Below are positions 7,147 to 15,118 of a stretch of 35,641 bases of DNA, in pieces. This DNA is from UBA2160 sp964588665. Lineage in GTDB: Bacteria > Chloroflexota > Dehalococcoidia > Lucifugimonadales > UBA1123. The notes beneath the pieces were generated by a model. It had not been told where the DNA came from. It did no database searches and saw only the letters and a list, made by a program, of their open reading frames with translations. The DNA is taken from assembly GCA_964588665.1 (NCBI GenBank), contig CAZPQQ010000030.1:1-35641 (forward strand). Reading direction: 5' to 3'. The translations under genes and the position numbers were made by a program. The stretch's first letter is position 1; each line of letters starts with the position of its first letter.

Positions 7147-8175
7147 GTGAAAGCACTGTACGTGAAGACCCCAGGCGAGGAGCCCGAGTTGGAAGTGCGC
7201 GAGATCGACACCCCGTCGCCGGGAGAAGGTGAGGCGCTTGTCAAAGTCGCTTCGGCTGGGCTGTGCAACCACGACGTCGCGATCATGCGCGGCTTGCTCC
7301 GGCGGGGGGTCAATCCGGACGTCATCCTGGGCCATGAAATCGCGGGCACGGTCGAAGAAACCGGTGCGGGCACCAGCGTGCTGAGTCCCGGTGACCGGGT
7401 CGTGGCCAATCTCACCGTGTTCTGCGGCGAGTGCGAACGCTGCGTCGCGGGCCACGAGTACCGATGCGTCACCGGTCGCGGCGTGGGACATGGCGTGAAC
7501 GGCGGCTTCGCCGAATACGTCACTCTGCCTGAGAGATGCCTCGTCCGCCTGCCGGATGGCGTGGACCTCGAAACGGCCAGCGTACTCGCCTGCCCCATCG
7601 CGGTGACGCTGCAGGCGCTGAAGGACGTGGTGCGAATGCAGGCCGGCGAAACGGTGCTAGTGACTGGCGCGGGCGGCGGGCTCGGTGTGCACGCCCTCCA
7701 GGTCGCGACGGCCCTGGGCGCGCGGGTGTTGGCGGCCACTTCGTCTCCCGAGAAACTCGACAGCCTCGAAGCGTACGCGCCCGGCGGCGTGGTATTGGGC
7801 GGTGAGCTGGATTTCTCTGAGATCGCGTTGGCCCTGACCGAAGACGCGGGCGCGGACGTCGTCGTCGACACCGTCGGGTCTGCAACGTTCTCGTCATCGT
7901 TGCGAAGCTTGACCCAGTTCGGGAGATTGGTTGTGTTGGGAGAGGTGGTGGGAAATCGCGTCAGCTTCAATCTGGCCGAAGTGATCTTCCGAGATGCGAC
8001 GGTGCTGGGTTCGTCGGGCGCGGGCAAAGCCCAGGTCGAGGAGGTCGTGCGAATGGTCGCCGCCGGTGAGGTAACGCCGGTCGTCTCCGACCGAGTCCCG
8101 CTGGACGATGCTCGCACTGCATTCGACCTCGTTACGTCGCGGCAAGCGTTCGGAAGGGTCGTGCTGGTTCCCTAG
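7147..8175 (+). CDS. Zinc-dependent alcohol dehydrogenase (MDR family)
   Basis: A medium-chain dehydrogenase/reductase of 342 residues. The N-terminal GroES-like domain carries the catalytic zinc ligands C40 (GLCNHD) and H63-E64 (GHE). The structural-zinc lobe has four cysteines at about 93, 96, 99 and 107 (CGECERC...C). The Rossmann motif GAGGGLGVHALQ is near residues 174-185. Together these indicate an NAD(P)-dependent oxidation of an alcohol or reduction of an aldehyde or ketone, with unknown substrate. The start is a GTG at 7147 preceded by GGGAGGG with good spacing. It lies 117 bp after the 6PGDH-like gene on the same strand, so both may act on related hydroxy compounds, though this is inference. 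The region downstream is repeat-bearing intergenic sequence. Confidence 0.94.
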   Translation: MKALYVKTPGEEPELEVREIDTPSPGEGEALVKVASAGLCNHDVAIMRGLLRRGVNPDVILGHEIAGTVEETGAGTSVLSPGDRVVANLTVFCGECERCVAGHEYRCVTGRGVGHGVNGGFAEYVTLPERCLVRLPDGVDLETASVLACPIAVTLQALKDVVRMQAGETVLVTGAGGGLGVHALQVATALGARVLAATSSPEKLDSLEAYAPGGVVLGGELDFSEIALALTEDAGADVVVDTVGSATFSSSLRSLTQFGRLVVLGEVVGNRVSFNLAEVIFRDATVLGSSGAGKAQVEEVVRMVAAGEVTPVVSDRVPLDDARTAFDLVTSRQAFGRVVLVP

Positions 8176-8230
8176 CGGGGGTGCGTGGCTCGACGGGTCG
8201 GGACAAGGCCGAGCTCCCCATGTGTCGGGA

Positions 8231-8352
8231 CTTCCAAGCAACGCCGCCCGAATGTCATCCTGAGCGAAGCCGAAGGATCTGGTGAAACGCGACACTTGCG
8301 CCCCGGCGAAGCCCCAGATGCTTCGCTCCGCTCAGCGTGGCGATACGCAAAC
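8231..8352. repeat. Dispersed repeat family 2, copy 1
   Basis: About 120 bp aligning with 21706-21830. A 33-base core (8250-8282) starting GAATGTCATCCTGAGCGAAG is identical in both copies. The core contains CGAAGGATCT, which can pair with the AGATGCTTCG near 8316-8325 (one mismatch), so the transcript could fold into a long hairpin. The copies share the flanks CTTCCARGCAACG on the left and a GCAAA block on the right. Confidence 0.7.
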
Positions 8353-8510
8353 CCGTCCGTCGCTTTCCCAGGCATCGCCGCTTCTGCGGACGTAATCCCG
8401 ACCGCATCGCCCCCCTCAAAAACACCCACCTGCGTATTCGAGTCAGCGCTTGACGCCACCTGGCGAACGTTGTTGGCACTCAACGGTGGCACGGCGGAAC
8501 TTGTCCGGCC

Positions 8511-8544
8511 GGGGTCCTTCGACATGCTCAGGACGAACGGACAA
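8511..8544. repeat. Dispersed repeat family 3, copy 1
   Basis: A 34-base sequence with a central TTCGACATGCTCAGGACGAA, matching 28783-28816 with a single difference in the last 32 bases. GTCCTTCG at the left can pair with CGAAcGGAC at the right around a bulged C. The same type of short hairpin repeat is widely scattered in bacterial genomes. It lies about 76 bp past the secF stop. Confidence 0.65.
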
Positions 8545-8620
8545 CGGGGGAAATTCGACCAGACTGATTGGCGTCAAATCAGATCGAATTCTGGTCGGAT
8601 GGCGCCGATAAACGCCCGCC

Positions 8621-9547
8621 TTAGGCGGTTGCCGCTGCTTCGCCGCGCCGTCGTCTCAAGATCCTTCTCAGGTCGCCGTACTCCCATGAGACCAAGAGCT
8701 GGCTGGCCAGTCCGATCGAGCTGTATGTTCCGGCGATCACGCCGACCAGTAGCACCAACAGGAACTCCCTGATCGTCGAGCCGCCAAACAGTATCATCGC
8801 CATCAGTGTGAACAACAGGGTGAGGCTCGTGTTGAGCGAGCGTCCGATGGTCTCGGATATGCTCAGGTTGACCACCTCCGCCAGCTCCCTGTTCGGGTAC
8901 GTGAGCACGTTTTCCCTGATTCTGTCGAAGACAACAATCGTGTCGTTTACGCTGTAACCGATGACGGTCAGGATGGCGATCAAGAACATGGTGCCGACTT
9001 CGATGTCCGCGAGAACGCCGAGTATCGCGAAGATGCCGATGACGATGACGGCATCGTGCACCAGAGCGGCAATCGCCGCCAGGCCGTAGCGGAACGGGCT
9101 CGGCACGTTCCTGAAAGCCCACCACACGTAGAAGAATATCCCGACGGCGGCCGCCAGGACGGCGTATACGGCGTTGACCACGGTTTCGCTGGCAACCACG
9201 GGAGACACCAGATAGAAGGACAGCTCCAGCACTCCGTTGGGCGACAGCGCCGTTTCCAGGCTGGTGATCATCGCCTCTTTGGCGGCGCCGCCGAGCTCCT
9301 TGGTGCGGATGAAGAAAGTGTTGGATTCGAGCTTTTGTATGGTCGCGTCCGGGTAACCCAGATCGGCCAGCTCTTCACGCAACGGCTTCTGCGTCACTTC
9401 ATCTTGGAATTCCAGCGTGACGGCCGAGCCGCCCGTGAAATCGATGCCCGGTTTCAGCCCGGGCGCGATGATGAGGAATACGATGCCCGGCGCTATCACG
9501 AGCAACGATGTCAGGAAAAACCAGCCTCGTTTGCCTACGAAGTCCAC
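8621..9547 (-). CDS. secF: Protein translocase subunit SecF
   Basis: SecF is an inner-membrane partner of SecD. Together they use the proton gradient to help Sec-dependent proteins leave the translocon. The protein has 308 residues, normal for SecF. The first helix is at about 11-28, followed by the signature GIDFTGGSA at 34-42. A periplasmic domain comes next, then five further helices with YSVNDTIVVFDRIREN, the conserved SecD/SecF motif of helix 4. The start is a GTG at 9547 preceded by GAGGAG with seven-base spacing. That site overlaps the end of secD, only three bases upstream, so the pair is tightly coupled. The gene is the last of the cca-secD-secF run. Confidence 0.97.
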   Translation of the reverse strand: MDFVGKRGWFFLTSLLVIAPGIVFLIIAPGLKPGIDFTGGSAVTLEFQDEVTQKPLREELADLGYPDATIQKLESNTFFIRTKELGGAAKEAMITSLETALSPNGVLELSFYLVSPVVASETVVNAVYAVLAAAVGIFFYVWWAFRNVPSPFRYGLAAIAALVHDAVIVIGIFAILGVLADIEVGTMFLIAILTVIGYSVNDTIVVFDRIRENVLTYPNRELAEVVNLSISETIGRSLNTSLTLLFTLMAMILFGGSTIREFLLVLLVGVIAGTYSSIGLASQLLVSWEYGDLRRILRRRRGEAAATA

Positions 9548-9550
9548 TTT

Positions 9551-11371
9551 TTAGCTCCTCTGCTCGGCGGCAGTCGCCTGTTGCGGTAAGCCCGACGCTC
9601 CTGATGGCGTCCACCAGGTGAGCCTTCGGGTCAATCGCGTCATAGATGCGAGCCGCAGCAACGTCCGGCTGATTGTGATCGCCGAGAACATCGACACGAC
9701 CACGCCGATCGCCAATGTCGCCGCGAACCCCTGAACGATGGTCGCGCCAAGCTGATCGGCGAACCAAAAGAGTATTCCGCACGTTATCAGAGTGGACACG
9801 TTGCCGTCTCTGATCGCGGGCCAAGCTCGGTCAAATCCGATGTTGATTGCAGAAAGCAATGTGCGTCCCGAACGCAGTTCGTCCTTCATTCGCTCGAATA
9901 TCAGAATGTTCGCGTCGACGGCCATGCCGATCGACAGAATTGCCGCCGCGACGCCTGAAAGCGTCAAGGTCACCGGCATCATCTTGAAGATCGCCAGCAC
10001 CAGCGCCGCATAGATAATCAGGGCGATCGACGCCAGCAATCCTGGCAACCTGTAGTAAGCCGTCATGAACAGCAGCACCAAGCCCAAACCGACCGCGCCG
10101 GCTACGACGCTCTTTGCCAGCGAGTCCTCGCCCAGGATCGCATCGACGTCGCGCTCTTGAATCAGCGTTATCGGAATTGGCAGACGACCCGATTCCAGAA
10201 GCAGCGCGATGTCTCTCACTCGTTCGAGGGTGAAATCGCGACCCTGGATGATGGCGGTGCCGGCAGTGATGGCCGTCTGTACGACAGGCGAGATCAACTC
10301 CTCGTCGTCGAGGAAGATTGCGATCTGATCCGATTGTCCGGTCGCCTCTTGTTTGATGACGATGTCTTCAGTGAGCTTGCCGAAGATCCGCGTGCCTTCG
10401 TCGTCGAACTCGATGTTCACGATAGGAGCGCCTGAGCCTCCGTGCTGTGACGGGAATGCTCGCGACAGTTTCTCTCCTGTCAGACCGATGTCTTCGTCAA
10501 CGTACGACTGGATCTCGGTGAAGAATATCTTGGCGTCGTCTCCGACCTGCGATCTGGCGTCCTCGATTATCGGCGGCGCTCCGGTCACGGAATCGACAGG
10601 GAATCCGATGGCGTATGTCGTGGAAGTTCCTATTGGTGCAATGGTCAGCACCGTCGCGTCGAATCTCAACTGCTGAACGCCCTCAACCGTAACGTCAAGG
10701 AGGCTCGGCGTCGGAGGTACGCGGCCGGACTGCGATTGGGCCGTGGCGTTGAGGAAACTTTCCATCAACCGGTCAAGCACGGTCCGGAACTCGATCACCC
10801 CGGACTCGCTGAACTCGACCATCAATACGACGGGATCGTCAGGCGCCGTTGCGGCCGAGGTCGTCGTTGCAGCAGGCGTCGACGACGCGTTCGGGTCAAC
10901 CAGGAAATCCACTGTAATGCTCAAGATATCGTCTTGAGTGATCTCCTCGATGTCCCTGGGCACCGCGAGTTGCCTGTGCTTGAACTCGAGAAGCGCAGTT
11001 TCGCCGATCAGGGTTTTCGCCCTTTCCGGGTCGGTGACGCCGGGAAGCTGAATCAAGAGTCGATCTGAGTCGAGCATTTGGATTATCGGCTCGCCCAGAC
11101 CGGACGAGTTGACGCGCCGCTCGATCGTTCGCTTGAGCGACTCCATCTGGTCTTCGGTGACTTCCAACCGCTCGTCGGTCTCAAGGTCTCGCAAGTCCGC
11201 TTCGTAAACGAGGTGGCTGCCGCCTTGCAGGTCCAAGCCCAGGCTCAGCCCAAGAGGTGTGTCGCTTCCTCGTTCGAAATTTCCGATAGTGATTGTCTGG
11301 AATCCCAACGCCAATCCGGCCAGCGCCACCAGCACGGCGACGACGACGACGGTTCTGCCGTATCTACGCAC
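9551..11371 (-). CDS. secD: Protein translocase subunit SecD
   Basis: SecD is a six-helix membrane protein that works with SecF after SecA-driven export. The 606 residues match the family. A first helix at 7-24 is followed by LGLDLQGGSHLVYEAD at about 43-58. A large periplasmic region follows. The C-terminal part carries the conserved ALLLESGRLPIP and RDFTLERVRDIA blocks and the motif GMAVDANILIFERMKDE in the helix 4 region. A low-complexity Ala/Thr/Ser stretch near residues 165-180 (SSTPAATTTSAATA) looks like a flexible linker in the periplasmic domain. The start is a GTG at 11371 that overlaps the 3' end of the upstream nucleotidyltransferase gene by eight bases. secF follows three bases after its stop. 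Confidence 0.97.
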   Translation of the reverse strand: MRRYGRTVVVVAVLVALAGLALGFQTITIGNFERGSDTPLGLSLGLDLQGGSHLVYEADLRDLETDERLEVTEDQMESLKRTIERRVNSSGLGEPIIQMLDSDRLLIQLPGVTDPERAKTLIGETALLEFKHRQLAVPRDIEEITQDDILSITVDFLVDPNASSTPAATTTSAATAPDDPVVLMVEFSESGVIEFRTVLDRLMESFLNATAQSQSGRVPPTPSLLDVTVEGVQQLRFDATVLTIAPIGTSTTYAIGFPVDSVTGAPPIIEDARSQVGDDAKIFFTEIQSYVDEDIGLTGEKLSRAFPSQHGGSGAPIVNIEFDDEGTRIFGKLTEDIVIKQEATGQSDQIAIFLDDEELISPVVQTAITAGTAIIQGRDFTLERVRDIALLLESGRLPIPITLIQERDVDAILGEDSLAKSVVAGAVGLGLVLLFMTAYYRLPGLLASIALIIYAALVLAIFKMMPVTLTLSGVAAAILSIGMAVDANILIFERMKDELRSGRTLLSAINIGFDRAWPAIRDGNVSTLITCGILFWFADQLGATIVQGFAATLAIGVVVSMFSAITISRTLLRLASMTRLTRRLTWWTPSGASGLPQQATAAEQRS

Positions 11372-12866
11372 TAACGCCTCCAGACTCCAGAAGCTCTCTC
11401 GCCATGGTCAACGCCTCTTCTCTGGTGTTCAACGTTCCGATCGCCTCGGCGGATGCCACCGCCGACAGCACGCGTCCAACTTCGGGCCCGGACTCAAGGC
11501 CAAATTCGTTCATCACGTCATTTCCGTCGATCAAGCCCTTCCCGGCGGGGACGGCCAGCTCCGGCCTGTATTCTATCTTCAGGATATGCGAGACAACGGA
11601 AGCCACCTCCGCCATGCCCTCTTCGGTCAGCTCCGGTCCGCTCGCCGCAAGAAAGTCTGCCACGTTCAGGTACAGCGTGTCCAGCGCAGGATCACCCACG
11701 TCTCTGAAATATCTGTAAATGGCGCGATTGGTCGGAAGCTTCCCTTTGGCCGCCATCTGCATTGGCCGAAGGTGGTGTTGGATCATCGTTTTCACCAATC
11801 TGGTCCCGCGCCGCCCGAATCTCAAACGGCCCATAATGGCGCCGGCCATTTGAGCGCCGATCTCGTTGTGTCCGAAAAACCGGATGCGGCCCGAAGGCTC
11901 CAAAGTCTTGGACGCGGGCTTGCCGATATCGTGGATCAGCCCAGTGAATCGTAACAAAGTCCCGCGACTGGCGCCGTCAGTTGCCTCGGACGCAAAGTGC
12001 TCGCGCATGCCGTCGAACCTGGGAAGCATGCTTGAGACGAGATCGTTCCCGTCACGTTTGTTGAGGATGCTCTCCGCAAAACCCACCGTCTCCACCAGGT
12101 GGTTGAACACGTCCCAGTGGTGCTCTTTTGGCTGAGCCACGTCTCGTGCCTCGTCGATCTCAGGGATCACCTGGGAGAGCAAGCCCAGCCGGTCCATCAG
12201 TCGAATCGAATCTCTTGCGCCGTCTTCTGCGAGCGTCTTCAGGAGTTCTTCCCTAATTCGCTCCGGCGCCGAGCTATTGATTAGGATGGAGTCGCGTTGA
12301 ATCATCGCGGCCGTGTCCGAGTCCAGTGAGAATCTCAGGGCAGCGGCGATTCTGACCGCTCGCATCATCCTAACCGCATCGAGTCGAAACACGTCGTCTT
12401 TGACAGCACGAATCTCGCGGCGGCTAATGTCATGACGTCCGCCGTTAGGGTCTACTACGTCCCACTCGCCGCTGGCCACACCGTCTAGACGCGCGGCCAT
12501 CGCGTTAATCCTGAAGTCACGCCTGCCGAGGTCTCCGCGGATATCGTCGGAGATATGGGTAAAATCGATTGCGACTGGGTCTGTTTCGGACGGGATGACG
12601 ACCCGCGCCGTGTCGCGCTCAGTGTCCAACGAGACGAAGTGACCTCCGGCTCGATCGGCCACCAGCCGCGCAAACGCGCTGGCGTCCGTCGCGACCGCGA
12701 TGTCGTATTCCGTAGGCGTTCGTCCCAGCAGGCTGTCGCGCACCGCGCCGCCGACGAGATACGCCTCGACGCCACGCGCCGCAGTCATACCTTCGATCTC
12801 AAGAAGGATCTCCGGGATGCCGTGCGATGGGCGGTGGACGTGATCTGATGTGGATTGCGTGTTCAT
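11364..12866 (-). CDS. CCA tRNA nucleotidyltransferase / poly(A) polymerase family protein with HD domain
   Basis: A 500-residue class II nucleotidyltransferase. The head domain has YLVGGAVRDSLLG (36-48), the metal-binding region TEYDIAVAT (52-60), and RRDFRINAMA (115-124). The neck and body helices follow. A C-terminal HD domain is marked by LIHDIGKP and GHNEIGAQMAGAIMGRL. Such proteins add or repair the CCA end of tRNA. The usual DxD metal motif appears here as E53-Y-D55, a conservative change. Splitting of CCA and A-adding activities into separate enzymes is known, so the exact product is uncertain. It is the first gene of the cca-secD-secF run, with an eight-base overlap into secD. The ATG at 12866 is used. 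Confidence 0.9.
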   Translation of the reverse strand: MNTQSTSDHVHRPSHGIPEILLEIEGMTAARGVEAYLVGGAVRDSLLGRTPTEYDIAVATDASAFARLVADRAGGHFVSLDTERDTARVVIPSETDPVAIDFTHISDDIRGDLGRRDFRINAMAARLDGVASGEWDVVDPNGGRHDISRREIRAVKDDVFRLDAVRMMRAVRIAAALRFSLDSDTAAMIQRDSILINSSAPERIREELLKTLAEDGARDSIRLMDRLGLLSQVIPEIDEARDVAQPKEHHWDVFNHLVETVGFAESILNKRDGNDLVSSMLPRFDGMREHFASEATDGASRGTLLRFTGLIHDIGKPASKTLEPSGRIRFFGHNEIGAQMAGAIMGRLRFGRRGTRLVKTMIQHHLRPMQMAAKGKLPTNRAIYRYFRDVGDPALDTLYLNVADFLAASGPELTEEGMAEVASVVSHILKIEYRPELAVPAGKGLIDGNDVMNEFGLESGPEVGRVLSAVASAEAIGTLNTREEALTMARELLESGGVSA

Positions 12867-13030
12867 GCCGCGATGCCGGCTCCCATAGCCGGCGTTCCGT
12901 TGTTTTCAAGTTGCCGAGCCTTGCTCGGGGCACGGGGAGGCGCCGGGCGCGCCAAGAGTTGATCGGAGCTTACCTTCGATGTGGGTTCTGAGCCGGGGCT
13001 TTCGGTGATTAGTCGAACGATTCGTCCCGC

Positions 13031-13651
13031 CTACGTAACCGTCAAAGATGCGGCTGAGCCTTCACCGTCAGCCTGTTCCGAATCCTTCGTTCCGAGCCTT
13101 TGCCCTTCTTCCGCATCGTTTTCGTGTGATTCCGCCTCGTATTCGGCGGAGCCTTCGGACCCGTCTTGCGATCCGTCGTCGAGCTCAATCTTGTAGAAGT
13201 CGTCGTGGCTCTTGAGGTGGTCGATATACAGAATCCCGTTCAAGTGGTCGACCTCGTGCTCCAGAGCCTGTGACAGCAATCCCTCCGCTTTGAGCTTCAC
13301 GACAGTTGATGTGTGGTCTAGAGCGCCGAACCGCACCCATACCGACCTCTGAATCAACCCGCGATAGCCAGGTATTGAGAGGCAACCCTCTTCGACTTCG
13401 CGTTCGCCTTCGCGTTTGATGATTTCAGGGTTGATGTATACGCGGGCTTCCTCTTCGTCCATCATCCGAATCACGATGATTCGCTGCAAAATTCCGATCT
13501 GGTTTGCGGCCAGCCCCACGCCTCCGGCGTCGTCCATCGTCTCAACCATGTTGTTGGCGATTTCCAACACTTTCTTGTCGATGCCACGAACTTTACGCGC
13601 GCGTTTCCGCAACATCGGATGGGGCAATTCTAGGATTGGAAGTATGGCCAT
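13031..13651 (-). CDS. def: Peptide deformylase with acidic C-terminal tail
   Basis: Peptide deformylase removes the formyl group from the starting methionine of new proteins. All three family motifs are present: GVGLAANQIG (44-53), EEGCLS (87-92, Cys metal ligand at 90) and HEVDH (132-136, two His ligands and the catalytic Glu). The catalytic core ends near residue 156. A tail of about 50 residues follows that is rich in Glu, Asp, Ser and Gly (ELDDGSQDGSEGSAEYEAES and onward) and is probably disordered. Typical deformylases have 160-190 residues, so this one is longer only because of the tail. A strong promoter lies about 60 bp upstream. The gene stands alone on the minus strand, facing away from the TIGR01777-type gene. 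Confidence 0.95.
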   Translation of the reverse strand: MAILPILELPHPMLRKRARKVRGIDKKVLEIANNMVETMDDAGGVGLAANQIGILQRIIVIRMMDEEEARVYINPEIIKREGEREVEEGCLSIPGYRGLIQRSVWVRFGALDHTSTVVKLKAEGLLSQALEHEVDHLNGILYIDHLKSHDDFYKIELDDGSQDGSEGSAEYEAESHENDAEEGQRLGTKDSEQADGEGSAASLTVT

Positions 13652-13707
13652 TCCCGCTCCGGCGAGCCGTCTGGTTTCTGGTATACTCTCGACGCTTCCA
13701 GGAACGA

Positions 13708-13737
13708 ATTATAGCCGTCGCCGCGACCGTGTGTAAA
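13708..13737 (-). promoter_or_regulatory. Promoter for def
   Basis: On the minus strand, TTTACA (5/6 to consensus), an 18-base spacer and a perfect TATAAT (13713 down to 13708). The predicted start is near 13701, giving a leader of about 50 bases to the ATG at 13651. A TGGTATACT extended -10-like sequence lies on the opposite strand at 13679-13687 and could serve the plus-strand gene at 13820. Confidence 0.65.
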
Positions 13738-13819
13738 GCTGGGCAATTGGCGGTTCGAGCGTGGTTCTCCGCTCACGGCACGGCGTTAGACCGCCGTCCA
13801 TGACGAACGGGAGATCGCA

Positions 13820-14719
13820 ATGAAGGTGTTGATATCGGGCTCGACCGGGCTCATCGGCAGCGCGCTGATGTCGGGCTTCGGCGTCGCTGGTCATGAAGCC
13901 GTTCGACTCGTGCGCCCAGGGTCGACGGCCCCTGGCGAGTCTGTTGCATGGGATCCGACCACCCAAACCGTCGACCGCGCGGCCCTGGAAGGTTTCGACG
14001 CTGTGGTGCATTTGGCAGGGGAGAACATCTCCGGCCGCCGGTGGACACGCGACCAAAAGGAGCGCATTCGAAGCTCCCGAGTCGATGACACCATGCTGCT
14101 GTGCACCACGCTGGCGAGCCTGAAGGCGCCGCCCCGGGTGTTGCTCTGCGGATCCGCGCTGGGGTACTACGGAGACCGCGGCCCAGAACTCCTTGGCGAA
14201 GACAGCGGCCCAGGCGACGACTTCCTCGGACGCGTTACGTGGGAATGGGAGCGAGCGACACTTGGCGCGACCTCAGCCGGCATCCGGGTGTTGAATCTCA
14301 GGTTTGGCTTGGTCCTGACGGCGACCGGCGGCCTCTTGGTCCGGATGCTGCCGCTGTTTCGATTCGGATTGGGGGGACGCCTGGGAAATGGCAAGCAATA
14401 CATGAGTTGGATCTCGCGGCACGACGCGGTGAGGGCGATGATGCATCTCGTCGAGGCGGGGGACATCTCCGGACCGGTCAACATCTCGTCTCCGGCCCCG
14501 GTGACCAACAGCCAGTTCACAAAGACACTGGCGCAGGCTGTCAGACGGCCGGCCCTGTTCTGGGTGCCGGAGCTGGCGCTTCGCATCAGTCAAGGGCAGA
14601 TCACGGAATCGGTCATGGCCAGCGCGCGCATGGACGCGACGAAACTGGTCGCATCGGGATTCAGCTTCGAGCACCCCGACCTCGAATCCGCCCTGTCGTG
14701 GGCGCTAGGAGATCGCTGA
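13820..14719 (+). CDS. TIGR01777 family NAD-dependent epimerase-like protein
   Basis: An extended-SDR protein of 299 residues of the YfcH / TIGR01777 group. The N-terminal nucleotide-binding motif is ISGSTGLIGSAL (5-16; pattern GxTGxIG). VVHLAGENISGRRW is near residues 62-75, which is distinctive for this group, and SALGYYGDRG is near 113-122, taking the place of the YxxxK region. The C-terminal part (LFWVPELALRISQGQITESVMASARMDATKLVASGF) matches the DUF1731 domain that ends these proteins. The cellular role of the family is not settled; some members are annotated as cell-division inhibitor homologues without firm support. The ATG at 13820 is preceded by GGGAG within 12 bases. Convergent with the AcuC-like gene downstream. 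Confidence 0.93.
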   Translation: MKVLISGSTGLIGSALMSGFGVAGHEAVRLVRPGSTAPGESVAWDPTTQTVDRAALEGFDAVVHLAGENISGRRWTRDQKERIRSSRVDDTMLLCTTLASLKAPPRVLLCGSALGYYGDRGPELLGEDSGPGDDFLGRVTWEWERATLGATSAGIRVLNLRFGLVLTATGGLLVRMLPLFRFGLGGRLGNGKQYMSWISRHDAVRAMMHLVEAGDISGPVNISSPAPVTNSQFTKTLAQAVRRPALFWVPELALRISQGQITESVMASARMDATKLVASGFSFEHPDLESALSWALGDR

Positions 14720-15118
14720 GGCGGCGAACGTTGCCAGAGAGTCTGTTGGTGGCGGCGCGCCTTGCCTGAAGCAAGTTAGCCATGCAGAATCCGTAGGGGA
14801 GGGTTTCAAACTCTCCCGCCTGGTTTCGAGGACAAAACAGGATATCACGAGCGTACAACGTGTTCGCCAATGTTTCCGTGGCGATTCTCCATGCAGCACA
14901 CCGGGAGGGTTTGAAACCCTCCCCTACGACCTAGTCTGGCGGGGCTGTCCACTCTTTGCAAGCACTGACCGGTCAGGATTCCGCAAATGGTTCGATTCGA
15001 TACGACGCGGCCGCATTCCGCTACATCGCCTGAAACAGACCCTGTCGCATGACTGCGCACGGCCCGGTGACCACGGTCGCCCTTCGACTGATTAACAGCG
15101 AACGGTCACAATGTAGGG
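14720..15118. other. Convergent intergenic region holding REPIN-like element B
   Basis: A 399-bp gap between the 3' ends of the TIGR01777-type gene (plus) and the AcuC-like gene (minus). It contains the repeat copy at 14792-14929. The rest shows no RNA gene or convincing frame; the small frames 14661-14870 and 14845-15060 run through the repeat. Confidence 0.6.
14792..14929. repeat. REPIN-like repeat, copy B
   Basis: About 138 bp bounded by 27-base near-perfect terminal inverted repeats. The left arm starts CGTAGGGGAGGGTTTCAAAC and the right arm ends with its complement GTTTGAAACCCTCCCCTACG (two mismatches over the longer span). Each arm is itself a palindrome of the form GGGAGGGTTT/AAACCCTCCC. 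It is homologous end to end with copy A at 1632-1768. Its arms are better preserved than those of copy A, so it is probably the younger insertion. Confidence 0.78.

Larger units (their letters stand above)
8176..8620. other. Convergent intergenic region with two dispersed repeats
   Basis: A 445-bp gap between the 3' ends of the alcohol dehydrogenase (plus) and secF (minus). It holds a copy of repeat family 2 at 8231-8352 and a copy of repeat family 3 at 8511-8544, both annotated separately. Open frames in both directions here (for example 8185-8772) run through the repeats and into secF antisense and are not believed. I see no RNA gene. Confidence 0.6.

Noticed and set aside
6648..8117. 489-residue antisense frame across the oxidoreductase and alcohol dehydrogenase
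   Set aside because: Its composition is dominated by Ser, Thr, Arg and Pro from GC-rich codons, and the plus-strand genes under it have clear family motifs.
8185..8772. 195-residue plus-strand frame between the alcohol dehydrogenase and secF
   Set aside because: It runs through two dispersed repeats and into antisense secF. It has no ribosome binding site and its composition is rich in Arg/Pro/Ser, as expected from a GC-rich non-coding frame.
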